Translations under genes and position numbers: made by a program | Shown: piece by piece, positions 10,150-22,410 of the stretch | Numbering within the stretch: the first letter of the stretch is position 1 | Layout of the letters: every line of letters begins with the position of its first letter | Notes under the pieces: model-generated | The model's database searches: none | What the model was told of the DNA's origin: nothing | The model's input: only the letters and a program-made list of their open reading frames with translations | Source: Pseudisothecium myosuroides | Taxonomy: Eukaryota > Streptophyta > Bryopsida > Hypnales > Lembophyllaceae | NCBI GenBank assembly: GCA_951799445.1 | Contig: OX637297.1 | Location: 5,766,001 to 5,830,000 of the forward strand | Length of the DNA stretch: 64,000 nucleotides | Reading direction: 5' to 3'

Positions 10150-12316
10150 ATGAGAAGAAGTACAAGGAGTGAGAGAAGGTCTGAACGATTGAAGAAGAAT
10201 CAAAGAGAATTGTGTAGACCCGGTTTTAGTGATCCGGATAACTCTGATCCGGGTGACCAACCCATCTTTGTACCTGCGCCTGGAGAACAGATCAAGAGTC
10301 TGAGATCGGGAGATACTCAGCCAACTTCTGAACGAGGATCGGAACCGGAAGGGGAAGAACCGGAATCAGAAAAAGAAGAAGTCATGACCCGGTTGAGGTA
10401 CAAGCGCTTCAAAGGTGACGGAAGCCAAGATGCGGATGAATGGCTTTGCGAGTTTGAGTCAACTGCACTCGCCAATCAAGAGAATGAGGCGGCCTAGCGA
10501 AGAATCTTCCAAGGATTGCTCAAGGGGGAAGCTCTCAAATGGTACCAAGATGTTCCGGATCTGATCCGGAATAACTGGGATCAGCTGAGAACGGACTTTC
10601 TGCAAGCCTTCTGAGAAGTTGGAGGAGAAGCCAGAGCTTTGGGCCGGTTGAGTACACTTATGATGAAATCATCCGAGTCTGTACGGAAGTATGGACAGAG
10701 AGTGAAGGCGCTCATGCAGAAGTTAACCACTGAGATTGCCCCTAGTTTGCAGGTGGAGTGGTACATTGCCAGATTACCCGAGTCTATGGGATTCCTGATC
10801 CGACAAATGCGCCCAAGGATGCTCCGAGAAGCCATGGATGCTGCAACCAATTATGAGAATTCAGCGCAGTCACTCCAGAAGTCCTTGAAACGAAGCGAAG
10901 AGCAAGCCAGAGGGAAGGGCAAGAAGAGCGACCGGAAGTCGAAACATCGAAAGAAGGTCTCAGATTCGGAGAGCAGTTCTAAGTCAACCGGATCGGAAGT
11001 TTCTGATCCAAGTTCGTCCAACTCGGAGGAGGAACGGAGTATCTTTCCTCCCCGACGTTCGTCCAAGAAGGGGCAAAATCAAAAGACCATTGTGAAAGTG
11101 AAGACGGAGGATACAGATTCTAAAAAGGCAATCAAGAAACTCCAAGACACTTTGGAGGCGATCAAGGTCAACATCGCGGAGAATCGGAGACCAAGACGGA
11201 TTGTTCCGACTTCCCGATCCAACGTTTGGTGCGGAAGATGTGGCGAACCGGGTCACTATCCGAGTGAATGCCAAAGAACCCACCCGAAACACGTTCACTT
11301 TGTATATCCAGAAGACGAAGAGGTTTACTACACCATGGCACCGGAGGAAAAAGAGGAAGTTTACCAGATTCAGCCGACCTATGCGAGAGGGAAGGGGATT
11401 GCTGTTCCAATTCGTTCCAACATGTTGAACCGGAACTTTTTACCAGGACCTAGTCAAGGGGTTATGATGCAGCAACCGATGCGAGCATCCGGATATCCGG
11501 ATAGACAAGTGGTGATTTGTTATGGTTGTGGAGAACCAAGACACTACGCCAGTAACTGTCCTAACAAGGGACTAGCACAAGGTGCGCCACGGATTCTCCC
11601 ATGCCAAAATTGCCAAGAGTATGGACATCTGGAGGATCAATGTCCAAAAATAGTACAGCCGTGACCGGTTTACAAGCAAGTCCAGATTCTTCCCAGGGAG
11701 CAGACCGCACTCAACTACGGTCACTCAGTTGGAACGGAGAATCCGGAGAAATGACGGTGCGAGGTGGAGCTGCCAAAAGGAGCGGAGAGCGTGGTCAACC
11801 GAGTATCCACCCGCAGTTCCACCAGGAACCAATCCGGTCGGACTAGTAGGAGTAGTAAGAAGAAGTCAAGAAAGAAACCAGAATCAAGTAGTGATTCGGA
11901 TTGTCCTCCTCCAAAGCCAAGACCGGTTCTAGAGGTAGTTTACTCTGAGGAAGGGGTAGGCAGTAACCGGATTCCGATAGATATCAGTGCAGAGATCCGA
12001 ACGGAAATCTCTGGATCGGATATGGAACGGAATCAGAAGAAAGTCAGTTTTAGTGACACACCAGTGATCATTAATCCGGATGTGAATACGCATGAGTATA
12101 ACATCATCCAGGATATCAAGGATCAGAAGGTGAATGTGACCATCAAACAGCTCGTGCATGACAATGTGATGTACCAGAAGCTAATCCGAGACTCCTGGAC
12201 ACGGAAACGGAAAAAGAGGGTGAAGTTGCCAGCGGTTGCAGTCAACTTCTCTCAACCGGAAGATTCTAAAGCTCCAGAGGTCACTGTGGAGATAGAAAGA
12301 TGTACGATTCCCAAGG
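10150..12316 (+). pseudogene. gag: gag of element A with three CCHC zinc knuckles, in-frame stops
   Basis: Capsid/nucleocapsid precursor starting at MRRSTRSERR. A Retrotrans_gag-type capsid region (FKGDGSQDADEWL, then LLKGEALKWYQDV) is followed by a basic Ser-rich linker and three CX2CX4HX4C knuckles: CGRCGEPGHYPSEC, CYGCGEPRHYASNC and CQNCQEYGHLEDQC. In-frame stops lie at 10495 (TAG), 10612 (TGA) and 11662 (TGA), with another near 11750. The same frame stays readable to 12316 through a basic/acidic linker leading to protease. There the solo LTR at 12317 interrupts it after codons for P-K. Because protease resumes in frame after that insert, gag and pol were probably one ORF separated by stop suppression or nothing at all. 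Confidence 0.85.
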
Positions 12317-12620
12317 TGTCGCAGTGTGAATTTTTGGTTTTTTGTAGGTTATCTAAATCTTGGAACGGAAACTGTGATCTGGGATTCGAAATTGAGCAAG
12401 AGATAATGGAAAACCGGAAATTAACAACGGAACGGAAGAGGTGATAATCCGGATTCGATCTGAATCTAAATCGGATTAGAGTTGGAGCGGATCTGAGTTG
12501 GAACGGATTAGGTCAGGAACGGATTTGGTCATGATGACAGATCAGACTATAAATAGACTGACCAATCCAGTTGCCACTCTTTTTCAAACTTCGTTTGCTG
12601 GAAAGTATTTTTCTGCGCGT

Positions 12621-15600
12621 TGTCGCAGCACAGAGTAAGCGAAGTCCCTGTTATACTCCCAAAAACCACTTTAAAGCATAACAAAATGACTCTAAAGATC
12701 GAACCCACGAGATTCTGTGAAGTGTCTAGCTCTATTCCCAACTTAAGCTCAACCAGTATCCAATTTCTACTTTCCGGTCCTAGATCTAAAACCGGAAACA
12801 ACAACACACCGAAAACAACGACCAGACCTTTCTCTATTTCTTCCGGCCTGTCAAGCTATTCGATCTTGTCAAACTACCAAAACCCAGGATCCTAACACTT
12901 CTGATCCTGGAACTCCTCTGGACCGATCCATTCCGGTCCTCACACACGTACTCTTACTCCACTCCGGTTTAGTTTAGCCTCTGTTTCACCATCAGAGGGT
13001 TCGCCGCTTGCTTTTGAGAGTGGCAGGCCCGCCACTCCTTCCGTGACTTATAGTGGCTGAAGACCCACTTCTCTAATCCACTACTTCCTACACTAGCGCG
13101 GATCCGGTTTGATCTCTCACAGCCCCCCGGACAGCGATCCGGTTGGCAGGTCACACAAAGACCCCCCGTACGATCCTCTCATACTACAACGACCTTGATG
13201 CCAAGTTCCCTCCGTGCGGAATTAGGTGGTTACAAGCGAACTCGTCCGTTCCAACATCAACTAAAGTTCTTCCGTTTACCAACTAGGGCAGCGAGACCTC
13301 ACGGGAGATCGGGCACTCAACCGGATTTCCTATCCAAGAGTTTTAGCGCGTTTAAGGACTCCTTCCCTATCCGCCTAGCCTAACAACGGTTTTCTCGCCC
13401 GGAATCGTGAACTGTAGAGGCGCTGAGGAACTGAAATCCGCTCCCAACACTTAGAAAACCCACTCACATGCACATAAGAGCAAAACAAACACGCCAAGGG
13501 GAGAAATCTCTCTAGAATCTGCACACATTTTCCTAACTCCTCACCAAAACAGCCCTGCCACGCGCGGGAGAGACGTACAATAAGCAATCAATAGAAAATG
13601 CACAAAAACTTAAGGGAAAAGACTCCCAGTCTCCTTCGCAGAGACTGACTATATACATTTTAAAACTCAAAAGTCAACAAAAAGCGGCCCGGAAAGTCCG
13701 CGCGGAACTTTCGGTCCCCGCTGAGCCGGCCAGACCGGAAAACATCCGATCCAGACCAGGCACATCCGGATCAAATCCGGTCTGGTCCTAACTAACAAAT
13801 ATTTACAACTAAAATCCTAACTACCCTACCATAACCGGATCTACTCCTTGATCCGTTCCTTTGTCCATGACTTTGTTTTCGCCTTGGTGCACGCTCTGTT
13901 CTTGATCCTCACCCTGATCTGGGGTCAGATCCATACTTTGATCTTTCCCCGGGTTCAGTGTGGGACTTCTCGGCGGTTCCGTTCCAAGCTGCTCGAAAAC
14001 GTCCGTCAGGTTCCGATTCCGCTCCCCTGTTTCACGTTCTGGGAGATCCGGTGACGAATCCAGGTTGATGGTGTGCGCGAGTTTCCTCCCACTCTTCTTC
14101 GACTGGGGAGTCCGATCCTTTCCTTCCGTTGGAATGCCCACGTTCGGAAAAGATCCGGGCATTGAAAGGTCGGATAGATGGAACGACCGTGACAACGTCA
14201 CTCCGTTCAGCTTCCTGCTGCTCTCCTCCATCCGGTTTGCAGCCTCTCGCGCGTCCATCATGACTAACTCCACCTTTTCGGAGTAGTCTGTCAAAATCCG
14301 GACCAACCTGGTCCCGGATATCTTTTTCTCCTTGAGGACTCCCTCGTCAAACAACTTTGACTTGGTGAAAGCCTCTCCGGTCGCTCCGAATGTGGCCTTC
14401 ACATCCTCCGCTACTTTCCGGGTAGCCTCTGCCATCTCCCGGGTGGTAGCCATGTCCTCCTTGAGGAGCAACATTTCCGTCTTCAACGACTCGTTCTCCT
14501 CCTGGAGTCGTCGGATCTCCGCCTCTTGCTTCCGGATCTCGTCCGGGCTGGAGATAAAATCTGCAACCACTCCTGCCAGGTTGCTGTTTACTGGTGCTCC
14601 CACCAGCTCGCTGATCTGATTCAGAATCAGCTTCTTCACCGTCCAGTCTGCTCGCACATCACTCAGGATGTTGACCAGCTGGTTGAACGGATCCGTCGGA
14701 TCCGATCCGGAAGGACCCGGTTCTTCAGAAATCGGTTTCTTCCCTGGGCTGGAGGTCTCAATCGGAGGGGTTGGGGTTCCTCTCCGGTTAGGAGGTGTCG
14801 TCTTCTGCCGCTTGTGCTGCGGCCGGTGTAGCTCCTCCTCTTCCTCTTCTTCCTCCTCGGAACCGGATACTTCTTCCTGTTCTTCTTCTTCCGATTCCGA
14901 TTCTCCATATTTCAGGAGTGACTCCTGCATCTTCCACTCCTTCTCCTCCGTATCCGTGAGGAGTTGATGGTGCTTGTACAGATGGACGAGGTAGGGACTC
15001 AACGGAGTCGGTCTACTTCCTCCGATCTTCGGAATGAGCCGGTTGACCAGGTCGAACAAAACCCTGGCCCAGTCCACTTTCCGTTCCCCGCTCAGGGCTC
15101 CGAAAATGAGGTTCCCGATGGCGATGGTCACCCTCGTCGGCTTCTCCGGGTGGATGATCGGAACCAGGAACTGGAGAAGGTTCCGATGCCGGTCGTCCAG
15201 ATAGTCTGCCACCACGTGTCCATCCTTGGAGTCCACGTCGCACCGGAATTTCCCCCGAGTGTAACCCTCCTTCGAGGAGGCCATCCCTCGACCTCCAGAC
15301 CGGAATTCATACACGGCCTTCCACATCTCCTCCTTCCAGTTGCCCGAACTTCCGCGGAGAGTTCTCTCAAACTGGTTGGAGAGCTTTCCGAGTAACTCTC
15401 GAATCATCTGCTCCTCCCGAAACCCCCAGGGTTTATCGATCAGTCCTCCGCAGCCCATCTTGGCCAAATCCTCCATCAGGTTGTCCTTTTCCTTCTCGTC
15501 TACTGGAATGACCGGACACACCTTCCGGAGTTTTACTTCTGCTGCGGAGGAACTGGACGGCCCTGCTCTACTCTTACGGAGCTGAGGCATGGACACGAAC

Positions 15601-16105
15601 TGTGCTAACCGGATCCTGACTGTGGCTACCTTTCCCTCTCCTAGCCGCACGTCCCGTTTCTCACCTTCGCTCTTCCGATCTCAACCGGAATACCTCTAAA
15701 CCTGCAACGCACACTAAAGCACTGCGCGCCCTAACACTCTAACACGCACACACAAACCAACTCAAAATAAGAAAGCAAATCTCTGGGAAGAGAGGCTAAG
15801 TACGCGCTGGAGCGAGATTTCCGCAAATGAAGATTGAAAAAGAGTGGCCACTGGATTGGTCAGCCCATATATAGTCTAATCTGTCATCATGACCAAATCC
15901 GTTCCTGACCCATTCCGATCCAACTCAGATCCGTTCTAACTTTAATCCGGTTCAGATTTAGATCAAATCCGGATTGTCATCTATTCCGTTCCATTAGTTA
16001 ATTTCCGGTTATCAGTTACCTCCTACTTGAATCCGGATCCTAGATCACGGTTTCCGTTCCAAGATTTAGATAACTTACAAAAAACCAAAAATTTACCTTG
16101 CGACA
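12621..16105 (-). mobile_element. Inverted solo LTR nested within the solo LTR (TSD CGCGT)
   Basis: A full 3485-bp LTR in reverse orientation, from TGTCGCAGCA to CTTGCGACA, flanked by a perfect 5-bp duplication CGCGT (12616-12620 and 16106-16110). The host LTR sequence continues across it (TTTCTGCGCGT / CGCGTACTTAGC). No internal domain remains, so this is a second LTR-LTR recombination product. It carries the longest open copy of the LTR ORF. Confidence 0.93.
13821..15590 (-). CDS. LTR-encoded protein, intact 589-codon copy
   Basis: Uninterrupted ORF from the conserved start MPQLRKSRAG (ATG at 15590). An upstream ATG at 15650 would add 20 residues, but its equivalent is absent in element A's LTR, so MPQL is preferred. 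Layout: a basic Ser-rich N-terminus; a globular region (about 60-240) with the conserved RNLLQFLVPIIHPEKP and LIFGALSGERKVDW; an acidic run of consecutive Glu (about 260-280); a Pro/Thr-rich segment; a heptad-patterned helix (about 370-440, RRLQEENESLKTEMLLLKED); and a C-terminal tail with repeated DQ/GxDQ units (DQSMDLTPDQGEDQ). No catalytic motif is recognised. It lies in a solo LTR with both TATA boxes, so it could be expressed independently of any retroelement. The protein is not gag, RT or integrase. Confidence 0.8.
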   Translation of the reverse strand: MPQLRKSRAGPSSSSAAEVKLRKVCPVIPVDEKEKDNLMEDLAKMGCGGLIDKPWGFREEQMIRELLGKLSNQFERTLRGSSGNWKEEMWKAVYEFRSGGRGMASSKEGYTRGKFRCDVDSKDGHVVADYLDDRHRNLLQFLVPIIHPEKPTRVTIAIGNLIFGALSGERKVDWARVLFDLVNRLIPKIGGSRPTPLSPYLVHLYKHHQLLTDTEEKEWKMQESLLKYGESESEEEEQEEVSGSEEEEEEEEELHRPQHKRQKTTPPNRRGTPTPPIETSSPGKKPISEEPGPSGSDPTDPFNQLVNILSDVRADWTVKKLILNQISELVGAPVNSNLAGVVADFISSPDEIRKQEAEIRRLQEENESLKTEMLLLKEDMATTREMAEATRKVAEDVKATFGATGEAFTKSKLFDEGVLKEKKISGTRLVRILTDYSEKVELVMMDAREAANRMEESSRKLNGVTLSRSFHLSDLSMPGSFPNVGIPTEGKDRTPQSKKSGRKLAHTINLDSSPDLPERETGERNRNLTDVFEQLGTEPPRSPTLNPGKDQSMDLTPDQGEDQEQSVHQGENKVMDKGTDQGVDPVMVG

Positions 16106-16317
16106 CGCGTACTTAGCTTTCCTTCCAGGCGCTTTGCTTTCTTGTTTTGTGAGTGTGTGTGCGTGTTAGTGTGTTAGAGTGCGCAGCACTTTAGTGTGTG
16201 TTGTAGGTTTAGAGGTATTCCGGTTGAGATCGGAAGAGAGAAGTGAGGAAACAGGACGTGCGGCTAGGAGAGAGAAAGGTAGCCTCAGTGAGAATCCGGT
16301 TAGCACAGCTCGTGTCC

Positions 16318-18086
16318 ATGCCTCAGCTTCGGAAGAGTAGAGCAGGACCGTCTAGTTCCTCCGCATTAGAAGTTAAACTCCGGAACGTGTGTCCAATCAT
16401 TCCTTCAGGAGAGAAGGAGAAGGACAACCTCATGGAGGATCTTGCCATGATGGGTTCGGGGGACTGATAGATAAACCCTAGGGGTTTAGAGAGGAACGGA
16501 TGATTCGAAAGCTATTGGGAAAACTCTCGAATCAGTTCGATAAGACCATCCGCGGAATTCCGGGCAGTTGGACGGAAGAGATGTAGAGGTCCGTATACGA
16601 CTTCCGGTTAGGAGGTCGAGGGATGGCCACCTCGAAGGAAAGATACACTCAGGGGAAGTTTCGGAGCAACGTGGACTCAAAGGATGGGCATGCGGTCGCG
16701 GATTGTTTGGACGACCGGCATCGCAATCTTTTGCAGTTTTTGGTTCCAATCATCCACCCGGAGAAGCCGACAAGGGTGACAATAGCTATCGGGAATCTGA
16801 TTTTTGGAGCCCTGAGCGGGAAACGAAAAGTAGAGTGGGCCCGGATCTTTTCCGATCTGGTCAGCTGTCTGGTTCCAAGGATCGGAGGAAGTAGGCTGAC
16901 ACCACTGAGCCCCTACATCTTCCATCTTTACAAGCATAACCAGCTCCTCACGGATACGGAGGAGAAGGAGTGGAATACTCAGGAGGTACTCCTGAAGTAT
17001 GGGGAATCGGAATCGGAGGAAGAACAAGAGGAAGTATCCGGTTCCAATGAAGAAGAAGAAGAGGAGGAGCAACATCGGCCGCAGCACAAGCGACAGAGGA
17101 CGACGCCTCCTCACCGGAGAGGAACCCCAACCCCTCCGGGTGAGACATCCAACCCTGGGAAGAAACCGGAATTTGAAGGACCGGGTTCTTCTGGATCGGA
17201 TCCGACGGATCCGTTCAACCAGCTGATCAAAATCTTGAGTGATGTACGAGCGGATTGGGTGGTCAAGAAGCTGGTTCTGACTCAGATCAGTGAGCTGGTG
17301 GGTGCACTAGCGAATAGCAACCTTGCGGCAATGGTTGCAGAATTCATCTCCAGCCCGGATGAGATCCGGAAGCAAGAAGCGGAAATACGACGACTTCAGG
17401 AGGAAGTCGATGCGTTGAAGACGGAGCTTTTACTCCTCAAGGACGACATGACCACCACTCGTGAGATGGCAGAGGCTACCCGGAAAGTAGCTGAGGACGT
17501 GAAGGCCACTTTTGGGGCAACCGGAGAGGCCGCCACCAAGGCAAAGCTGTTTGACGAATGAGTACTCAAGGACAAGAAGATATCCGGAACCAGGTTGGTC
17601 CGGATCTTGACTGACTACTCCGAGAAGGTAGAATTTGTGATGGTGGAAGCACAAGAAGCAACAAATCGGATGGAGGAGAGCAGTCGAAAGCTGAACGGAG
17701 TGACGTTATCAAGATCGTTCCATCTTTCCGACCTTTCGATGCCAGGGTCTTTTCCGAACGTGGGCATTCAGACGGAGGGAAAGGATCGGACTCCCCAGTC
17801 AAAGAAGAGTGGGAAGAAACTCGCGAACACCATCAACTTAGATTCGTCACCGGATCTCCCAGAACGTGAAACCAGGGAGCGGAACCGAAATCTAACGGAC
17901 GTCTTCGAACAGCTTGGAACGGAAACGCCCAGGAGTCCCACACTGAACCAGGGACAGGATCAAAGTATGGATCTGACCCCGAATCAGGGTGCGGATCAAG
18001 GTCTAGATCAGAGCGTGGACCAAGGCGGAGACCAAGTTATGGACAAAGGAATGGATCAAGGAATAGATCCGGTTATGATAGGATAG
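16318..18086 (+). pseudogene. LTR-encoded protein, outer solo-LTR copy (frameshift and stops)
   Basis: Same protein as at 13821-15590, starting MPQLRKSRAG at 16318. A small deletion near 16450 shifts the frame after LAMMG, TAG codons follow near 16478 and 16585, and a TGA near 17560 splits the second half. The rest aligns throughout, including RNLLQFLVPIIHPEKP, the Glu-rich tract, the coiled region and the DQ-rich tail ending in PVMIG. Not expected to make full-length protein. Confidence 0.8.
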
Positions 18087-19289
18087 ATAGGATTTAGTTT
18101 TGTAAATAGTTGTTAGTTAGGACCGGACCGGATTTGATCTAGTGTGTCTGGTCTGGATCGAATGTTCTCTGGTCTGATCGGCTCGGCAGGGACCGAAAGG
18201 TCCGCGCGGACTTTCTGGGGCCCTTTTTGTTGACTTTGAATTTTAAAATGTATATAAGTCAGTCTCTGCGAAGGAGACTGGGAGTCTTTCTTTGGAGTTT
18301 TCTTGCATTTTCTATTAGTTTCTTGTTGTACGTCTCTCCCGCGCGTGGCAGGGCTGTGTGGTGAGGAGTTAGGAAGATGCATGCAGATTCTAGAGAGATC
18401 TCTCCCCTTGGTGTTGTTGTTTTGCTCTTATATGCATGTGAGTGGGTATTCTAAGTGTTGGGAGTGGATTTCAGTTCCTCAGCATCTCTACAGTTCACGA
18501 TTCCGGGCGAGAAAGCCGTTGTTAGGCTAGGCGGATGGGGAAGGAGTCCTTAGTCGCGCTAGAACTCCTGGATAGGAAATCCGGTTGAGTGTCCGATCTC
18601 CCGTGAGGTCTCGCTGCCCTAGTTGGTAAACGGAAGGACTTTAGTTGATGTTGGAACGGATGGGTTCACTTGTAACCACCTAACATTGCACGGAGGGAAC
18701 ATAACGTCAAGGTCGTTGTAGTATGAGAGGATCGTATGGGGGATCTTTGTGTGACCTGCAAACCGGATCGCTATCCGGTTGGCTGTGAGAGATCAAACTG
18801 GATCCGAGCTAGTGTAGGAAGTAGTGGAATAGTGAAGTGGGTCTTCAGCCACTATAAGTCACGGAAGGAGTGGCGGGCCTGCCACTCTCAAAAGCAAGCG
18901 GCGAACCCTCTGATGGTGAAACAGAGGCTAAACTAAACCAGAGTGGAGTGAGAGTACGTGTGAGCGGACCAGAACGGATCGGTCCAAAGGAGTGCCAGGA
19001 TCGGAAGTTAGAGGATCCTGGGTCGTGGAAGTTTTACGGGACTCGATAGCTTGACAGACCGGAAGAGGTAGAGAGAGATCTGGTCGTAGTTTTCCGTGTG
19101 TTGGTGTTTCCGGTTCTAGATCTTGGACCGGAAAGTAGAAATTGGATACTGGCTGAGCTTAAGTTGGGAATAGTGCTAGACACTTCACAGAATCTCGTGG
19201 GTTCAATCTTTAGAGTCATTTTGTTATGCTTTAGAGTGGTTTTTGGGAGTATAACAGGGAATTCTCTTACTCTATGCTACGACACAAGG

Positions 19290-20164
19290 TTCCAATCGAT
19301 GGCGGATTGGGAGTTAACCTGATGCTGGAGGACACGACATTTGACTTGGGAGTCACCATGTTTGAAGCCATGGAACAAGTTCTCCGGATGGCGGACCAGT
19401 CTTGAGTACATCCGATTGGAAAGCCTTCACAAGTTCCAACCCGGATTGGAGAAAAGGACTATCTGTTGAACTACGTTATAATACGTGTTCATAAAGGTAG
19501 ACCTTTTCCGATGCTACTCGGAAGACCCTGGTTATATTCCGCTCGAGTACTTGTGGATTGGGGAGCCAAGGAACTGGTGGTAGGGAAACCTTCCAACCGG
19601 ATTCCCTGGGCCACTGATAAGCATTTAGGAGAAACCAGTGATTCAGACGGCTACACAACGGACTGGTCGGATCCGAAAGATTTCGCCACGAGTTATTACA
19701 TGGATCCGTTCGAGAACCAATCTGAGGCAAACTATGGATTTCCTGATGCTGTATTAGAGCATCATCCGGAAGAAATCCAGGAGCGAGTGGTAGAAGATCA
19801 AACTTTGGGAGAGTCGAGTGTTCCGTTCACAGCCGAGTGGATCGCTCAACAGATCAAGATCGGAAATCTTCCAGCGAGTGAGAGTGAAACAAGGGATTCT
19901 GGTTGGGGAAATTTAGCTTCCTTTCTTGAGGAAGTGTACGCGAAAAAAGTCAAACCGGTTGTTTCACCCACTGAGTATGAGAAGGAGAGTATTGAATCCA
20001 ACAGGAGTTTTTACCTTAGTAAACTTTTGAAGGATATGGAGAAATCCGGTTATACTAAACTTCTGAAGGAGTATCTCGACGTGTTTGCTTGGGAGCCATC
20101 TGACCTGAAGGGTATTCCCCCTGATTTAGGAGAGCACCGCATCGACCTGACGGAAGGATCCATT
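19290..20164 (+). pseudogene. pol: Protease and linker of element A pol
   Basis: Continues the gag frame after the solo LTR. PIDGGLGVNLMLEDTTF is the retropepsin active-site region in the DGG form seen in Athila-like elements, and LLGRPWLYSARVLVDWG is the flap/ILG-like downstream motif. A TGA near 19404 interrupts it. The open part from 19466 runs through an acidic linker to KGIPPDLGEHRIDLTEGSI, the start of RT. It is cut exactly after the ATT codon at 20162-20164 by the 32-kb TIR element and resumes at 52326. Confidence 0.85.
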
Positions 20165-20190
20165 ATGCCATATTTAACTAGTTTTGGACT
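20165..20190 (+). repeat. Left terminal inverted repeat of the giant element
   Basis: 26 bp, perfectly inverted relative to 52296-52321. It is followed by AAGTCCAAAAG, a short motif with a counterpart (AAAGTCCAAA) just inside the right end. Confidence 0.88.
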
Positions 20191-21404
20191 ATTGAAAGTC
20201 CAAAAGTAATAAATGCAGAAATCCCCTGTTGGCTACTGATCGGTGGATTTCCAGCTGTAATGTTGAATTTACGCTCCTATAAGGCGCTGTAGGGAGTCTA
20301 CTTCTAGAGCTTAGAAATCTAGCTACAGAAAGTATCAAGATATCCCACGGTTTGAGGTGAAACCTTTGTCTTCCCATTGGAAGTAATAGTTCATAGTTTT
20401 AGTGTTAAAGATAAGTTAATGTAATTCCCTCAAATGAATCTATGGCTGTGCTAAAGTTATCATACTAGTATCGTGAGAATTCTTGATGAACGTGGAGCAC
20501 GTGTGTCAACTTCCCTTAATACACGTATGACTCCAAGCTGGTATTTGCTAATGTATTGAATTATGTAAAATGTTGAAGTTTATGAATTTCGACACTATAT
20601 AATAGTGGGAGAAACATACCTAAAAGCATCCATTCGGAAACATATCACCTATAAGACTTATACGTTTCCTACACACTGAGAGCCCAGGTAGCCCAAGAGG
20701 TGAATGGAAGCACATGAAAGTGATTATGAGAAAACAGTTCTACTTCGAATTACAAAGTGCATGCTACCTCTTGGAATTGGGGATAGAGGGCGAAGTCTCA
20801 TCTGGATATCTCTTGATGGGGTGCTAACATTGTCAGGCAAGTGTAGACATCTGCATGATTACAGAAATGAATGCCAGCAATAAATCAATGCGTCTTATGC
20901 CCTTATTTAGTTCTTGGCTGGAGAGAGTGTAGATAAACAATACCTAATAGTCCATATTAAAGTACTTCAGTGGTTGCATATTTCAGAACAGTTAGCACAG
21001 ATGACCACAAGTACAGGAGTTACTAAAGGAGTGATGAAAGAAATCAAGAGTCATAATCATAATATTAGATTCAACAGAACTGTCCCGCACCATTGTAAAT
21101 AGCCCTGAAGAAATCAAGTGCAACACAAGCAAGAATGAACAAGCCAAGCAGGCCTGAGCATGAACTACAACTGTGACATCAAAATCGGTGGTTGTCATGA
21201 TAGAATAGGAGTGACATCAAATACCGGACTTCATTTCAAAAATTCACAGATTCCATATACGACAGCTTGAACAACCTACTCTGATAGTTAAACTAAGAAT
21301 TGTATACAGAACCATGTACAATGATACCAACTTTTGCCAATCAGTGAGGATTGACAAGGCATCATGACATCTCACGATCACGATGACCCAGATACAGTAC
21401 TTCA
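20191..21404. other. Noncoding left subterminal region of the giant element
   Basis: No ORF of interest. At least three degenerate members of the element's palindrome family occur: about 20334-20353 (ATCAAGATATCCCACGG), 20800-20819 (CATCTGGATATCTCTTGATG) and 21361-21380 (ATCATGACATCTCACGATCA). Confidence 0.5.
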
Positions 21405-22410
21405 TCAAGGGTCCGCCTCGTTGGACCTATTCAAATTTACTAAGGCAACCTCTCTACATTTCTTAATAATACTCCGTGACTTCGGATTCACTCTCCGAGA
21501 CCAATTAGCGTGCACTACAGCATCAGCGTCCACCCAGAAGGAGGGGCGGTCTTCAACAACCCATTTTCCGTACCAGCAATTACGGTACCTCAATGCCAAT
21601 GTAGTTTCTGAATTATCCGGTTGCCAATATTGTATTAAGAACTTCCCCTTGTTCTCATCTCCTGCCAATCCGCATACGGTGGACAATGCTCTTCCTTGCC
21701 AAACAGCACAAATATTGGGATTTTCAGGTCTGACAAGAACCCATGAACCTGGGCGGATGTCAAGCCAAGGATTGAAGCTTTCTAATGGTGCTTCATTTGC
21801 AGGGCCACAATAAGGTTCCGGTTCCTCTTCCTCCGGACTGACCCTCGCCCCTGGGCCGGATATATTATTATGTACCACCCTCCAATCATGTTGTGGCCAA
21901 AAGCCTTCTTGCAATTCAGTAGGACACTCCGGGAGTGGTTCCTTCAGCTCACCCAGCACACGTTTCCAATAATCGACGTATGGACCAAATGTAGTTGCGA
22001 ATCCCTCGCATTTGGACATTCCGTTTTGCCAAAACTGAATATACTTCTCTAGTCCTACCATCATGAAACCCTTGTTCAAGGTAGCTTTCCTCACCACTTC
22101 AAGAGCCTTTTCTTGATTTCGCATCGACGCTTGGGAGACTTCGCTACCCCACATGGGCTTGAATGGAACAGACTTAGGACAACCGGAAGGGAGCGTCGGC
22201 CGACCATTGCTGTTTGTCTTCCACAGGGTTTGGGAAGGTTTATTGGATGGCAGCCACTTCGAATCAACTGCTGACCTTTTGAAGTTCATAACAGGGACCC
22301 TGTTGTTGTCCATATAGAACCTGAAAAGGTGCATCTCCCCCAACCCAATCAATTTCTGCCCGCGATCGCATTGGTAACCCTTCACGAATGACTTGAAATC
22401 CCCCACCTCC
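21405..22410 (-). pseudogene. DUF7869-type gene, copy 2, C-terminal part
   Basis: Minus-strand frame of about 335 codons with no internal stop, homologous along its length to the C-terminal third of the copy at 3004-5872. GDFKSFVKGYQCDRGQKL matches HDFKDFVEGYLGKGGDFL, and SWVLVRPENPNICAVWQGRAL matches FVIVRPHRSDPKPFWLGKAL. A Trp-rich end (WYGKWVVEDRPSFWVDADAV) and NRSNEADP stop follow. The catalytic middle (CxxC, DxMD, LxxDN, THEDID) is missing: at 22411 the frame runs into an LTR, and the N-terminal part resumes only at 31536. Similarity to copy 1 is moderate, so these are different lineages. The candidate transposase of the giant element, now non-functional in this copy. Confidence 0.7.

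Larger units (their letters stand above)
12317..19284 (+). mobile_element. Solo LTR of a sister subfamily inserted in element A (TSD CAAGG)
   Basis: The segment starts TGTCGCAGTG, ends CTACGACA, and is flanked by a perfect 5-bp duplication CAAGG (12312-12316 and 19285-19289). Subtracting the inverted LTR nested inside plus its TSD leaves about 3478 bp, one LTR length with no internal domain. It is therefore a solo LTR. Removing it restores the element A frame ...PKVPIDGGLGVN at the protease. The start sequence (GTGAATTTTTGG...GTAGGTTATC) differs from element A's LTRs, marking a second subfamily shared with the LTRs at 12621 and 22411. Confidence 0.92.

Noticed and set aside
14663..15395. ORFs antisense to, or in other frames of, the LTR protein
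   Set aside because: They shadow the conserved frame and have skewed composition from the Glu-rich tract.
20161..20190. 8-bp or TA target duplication for the giant element
   Set aside because: The flanks only match as CATT/CGTT; longer duplications do not fit, and the RT frame is restored with the 4-bp model.
21364..21813. 149-codon plus-strand ORF
   Set aside because: It is antisense to the DUF7869 C-terminal exon, whose frame has homology to copy 1.
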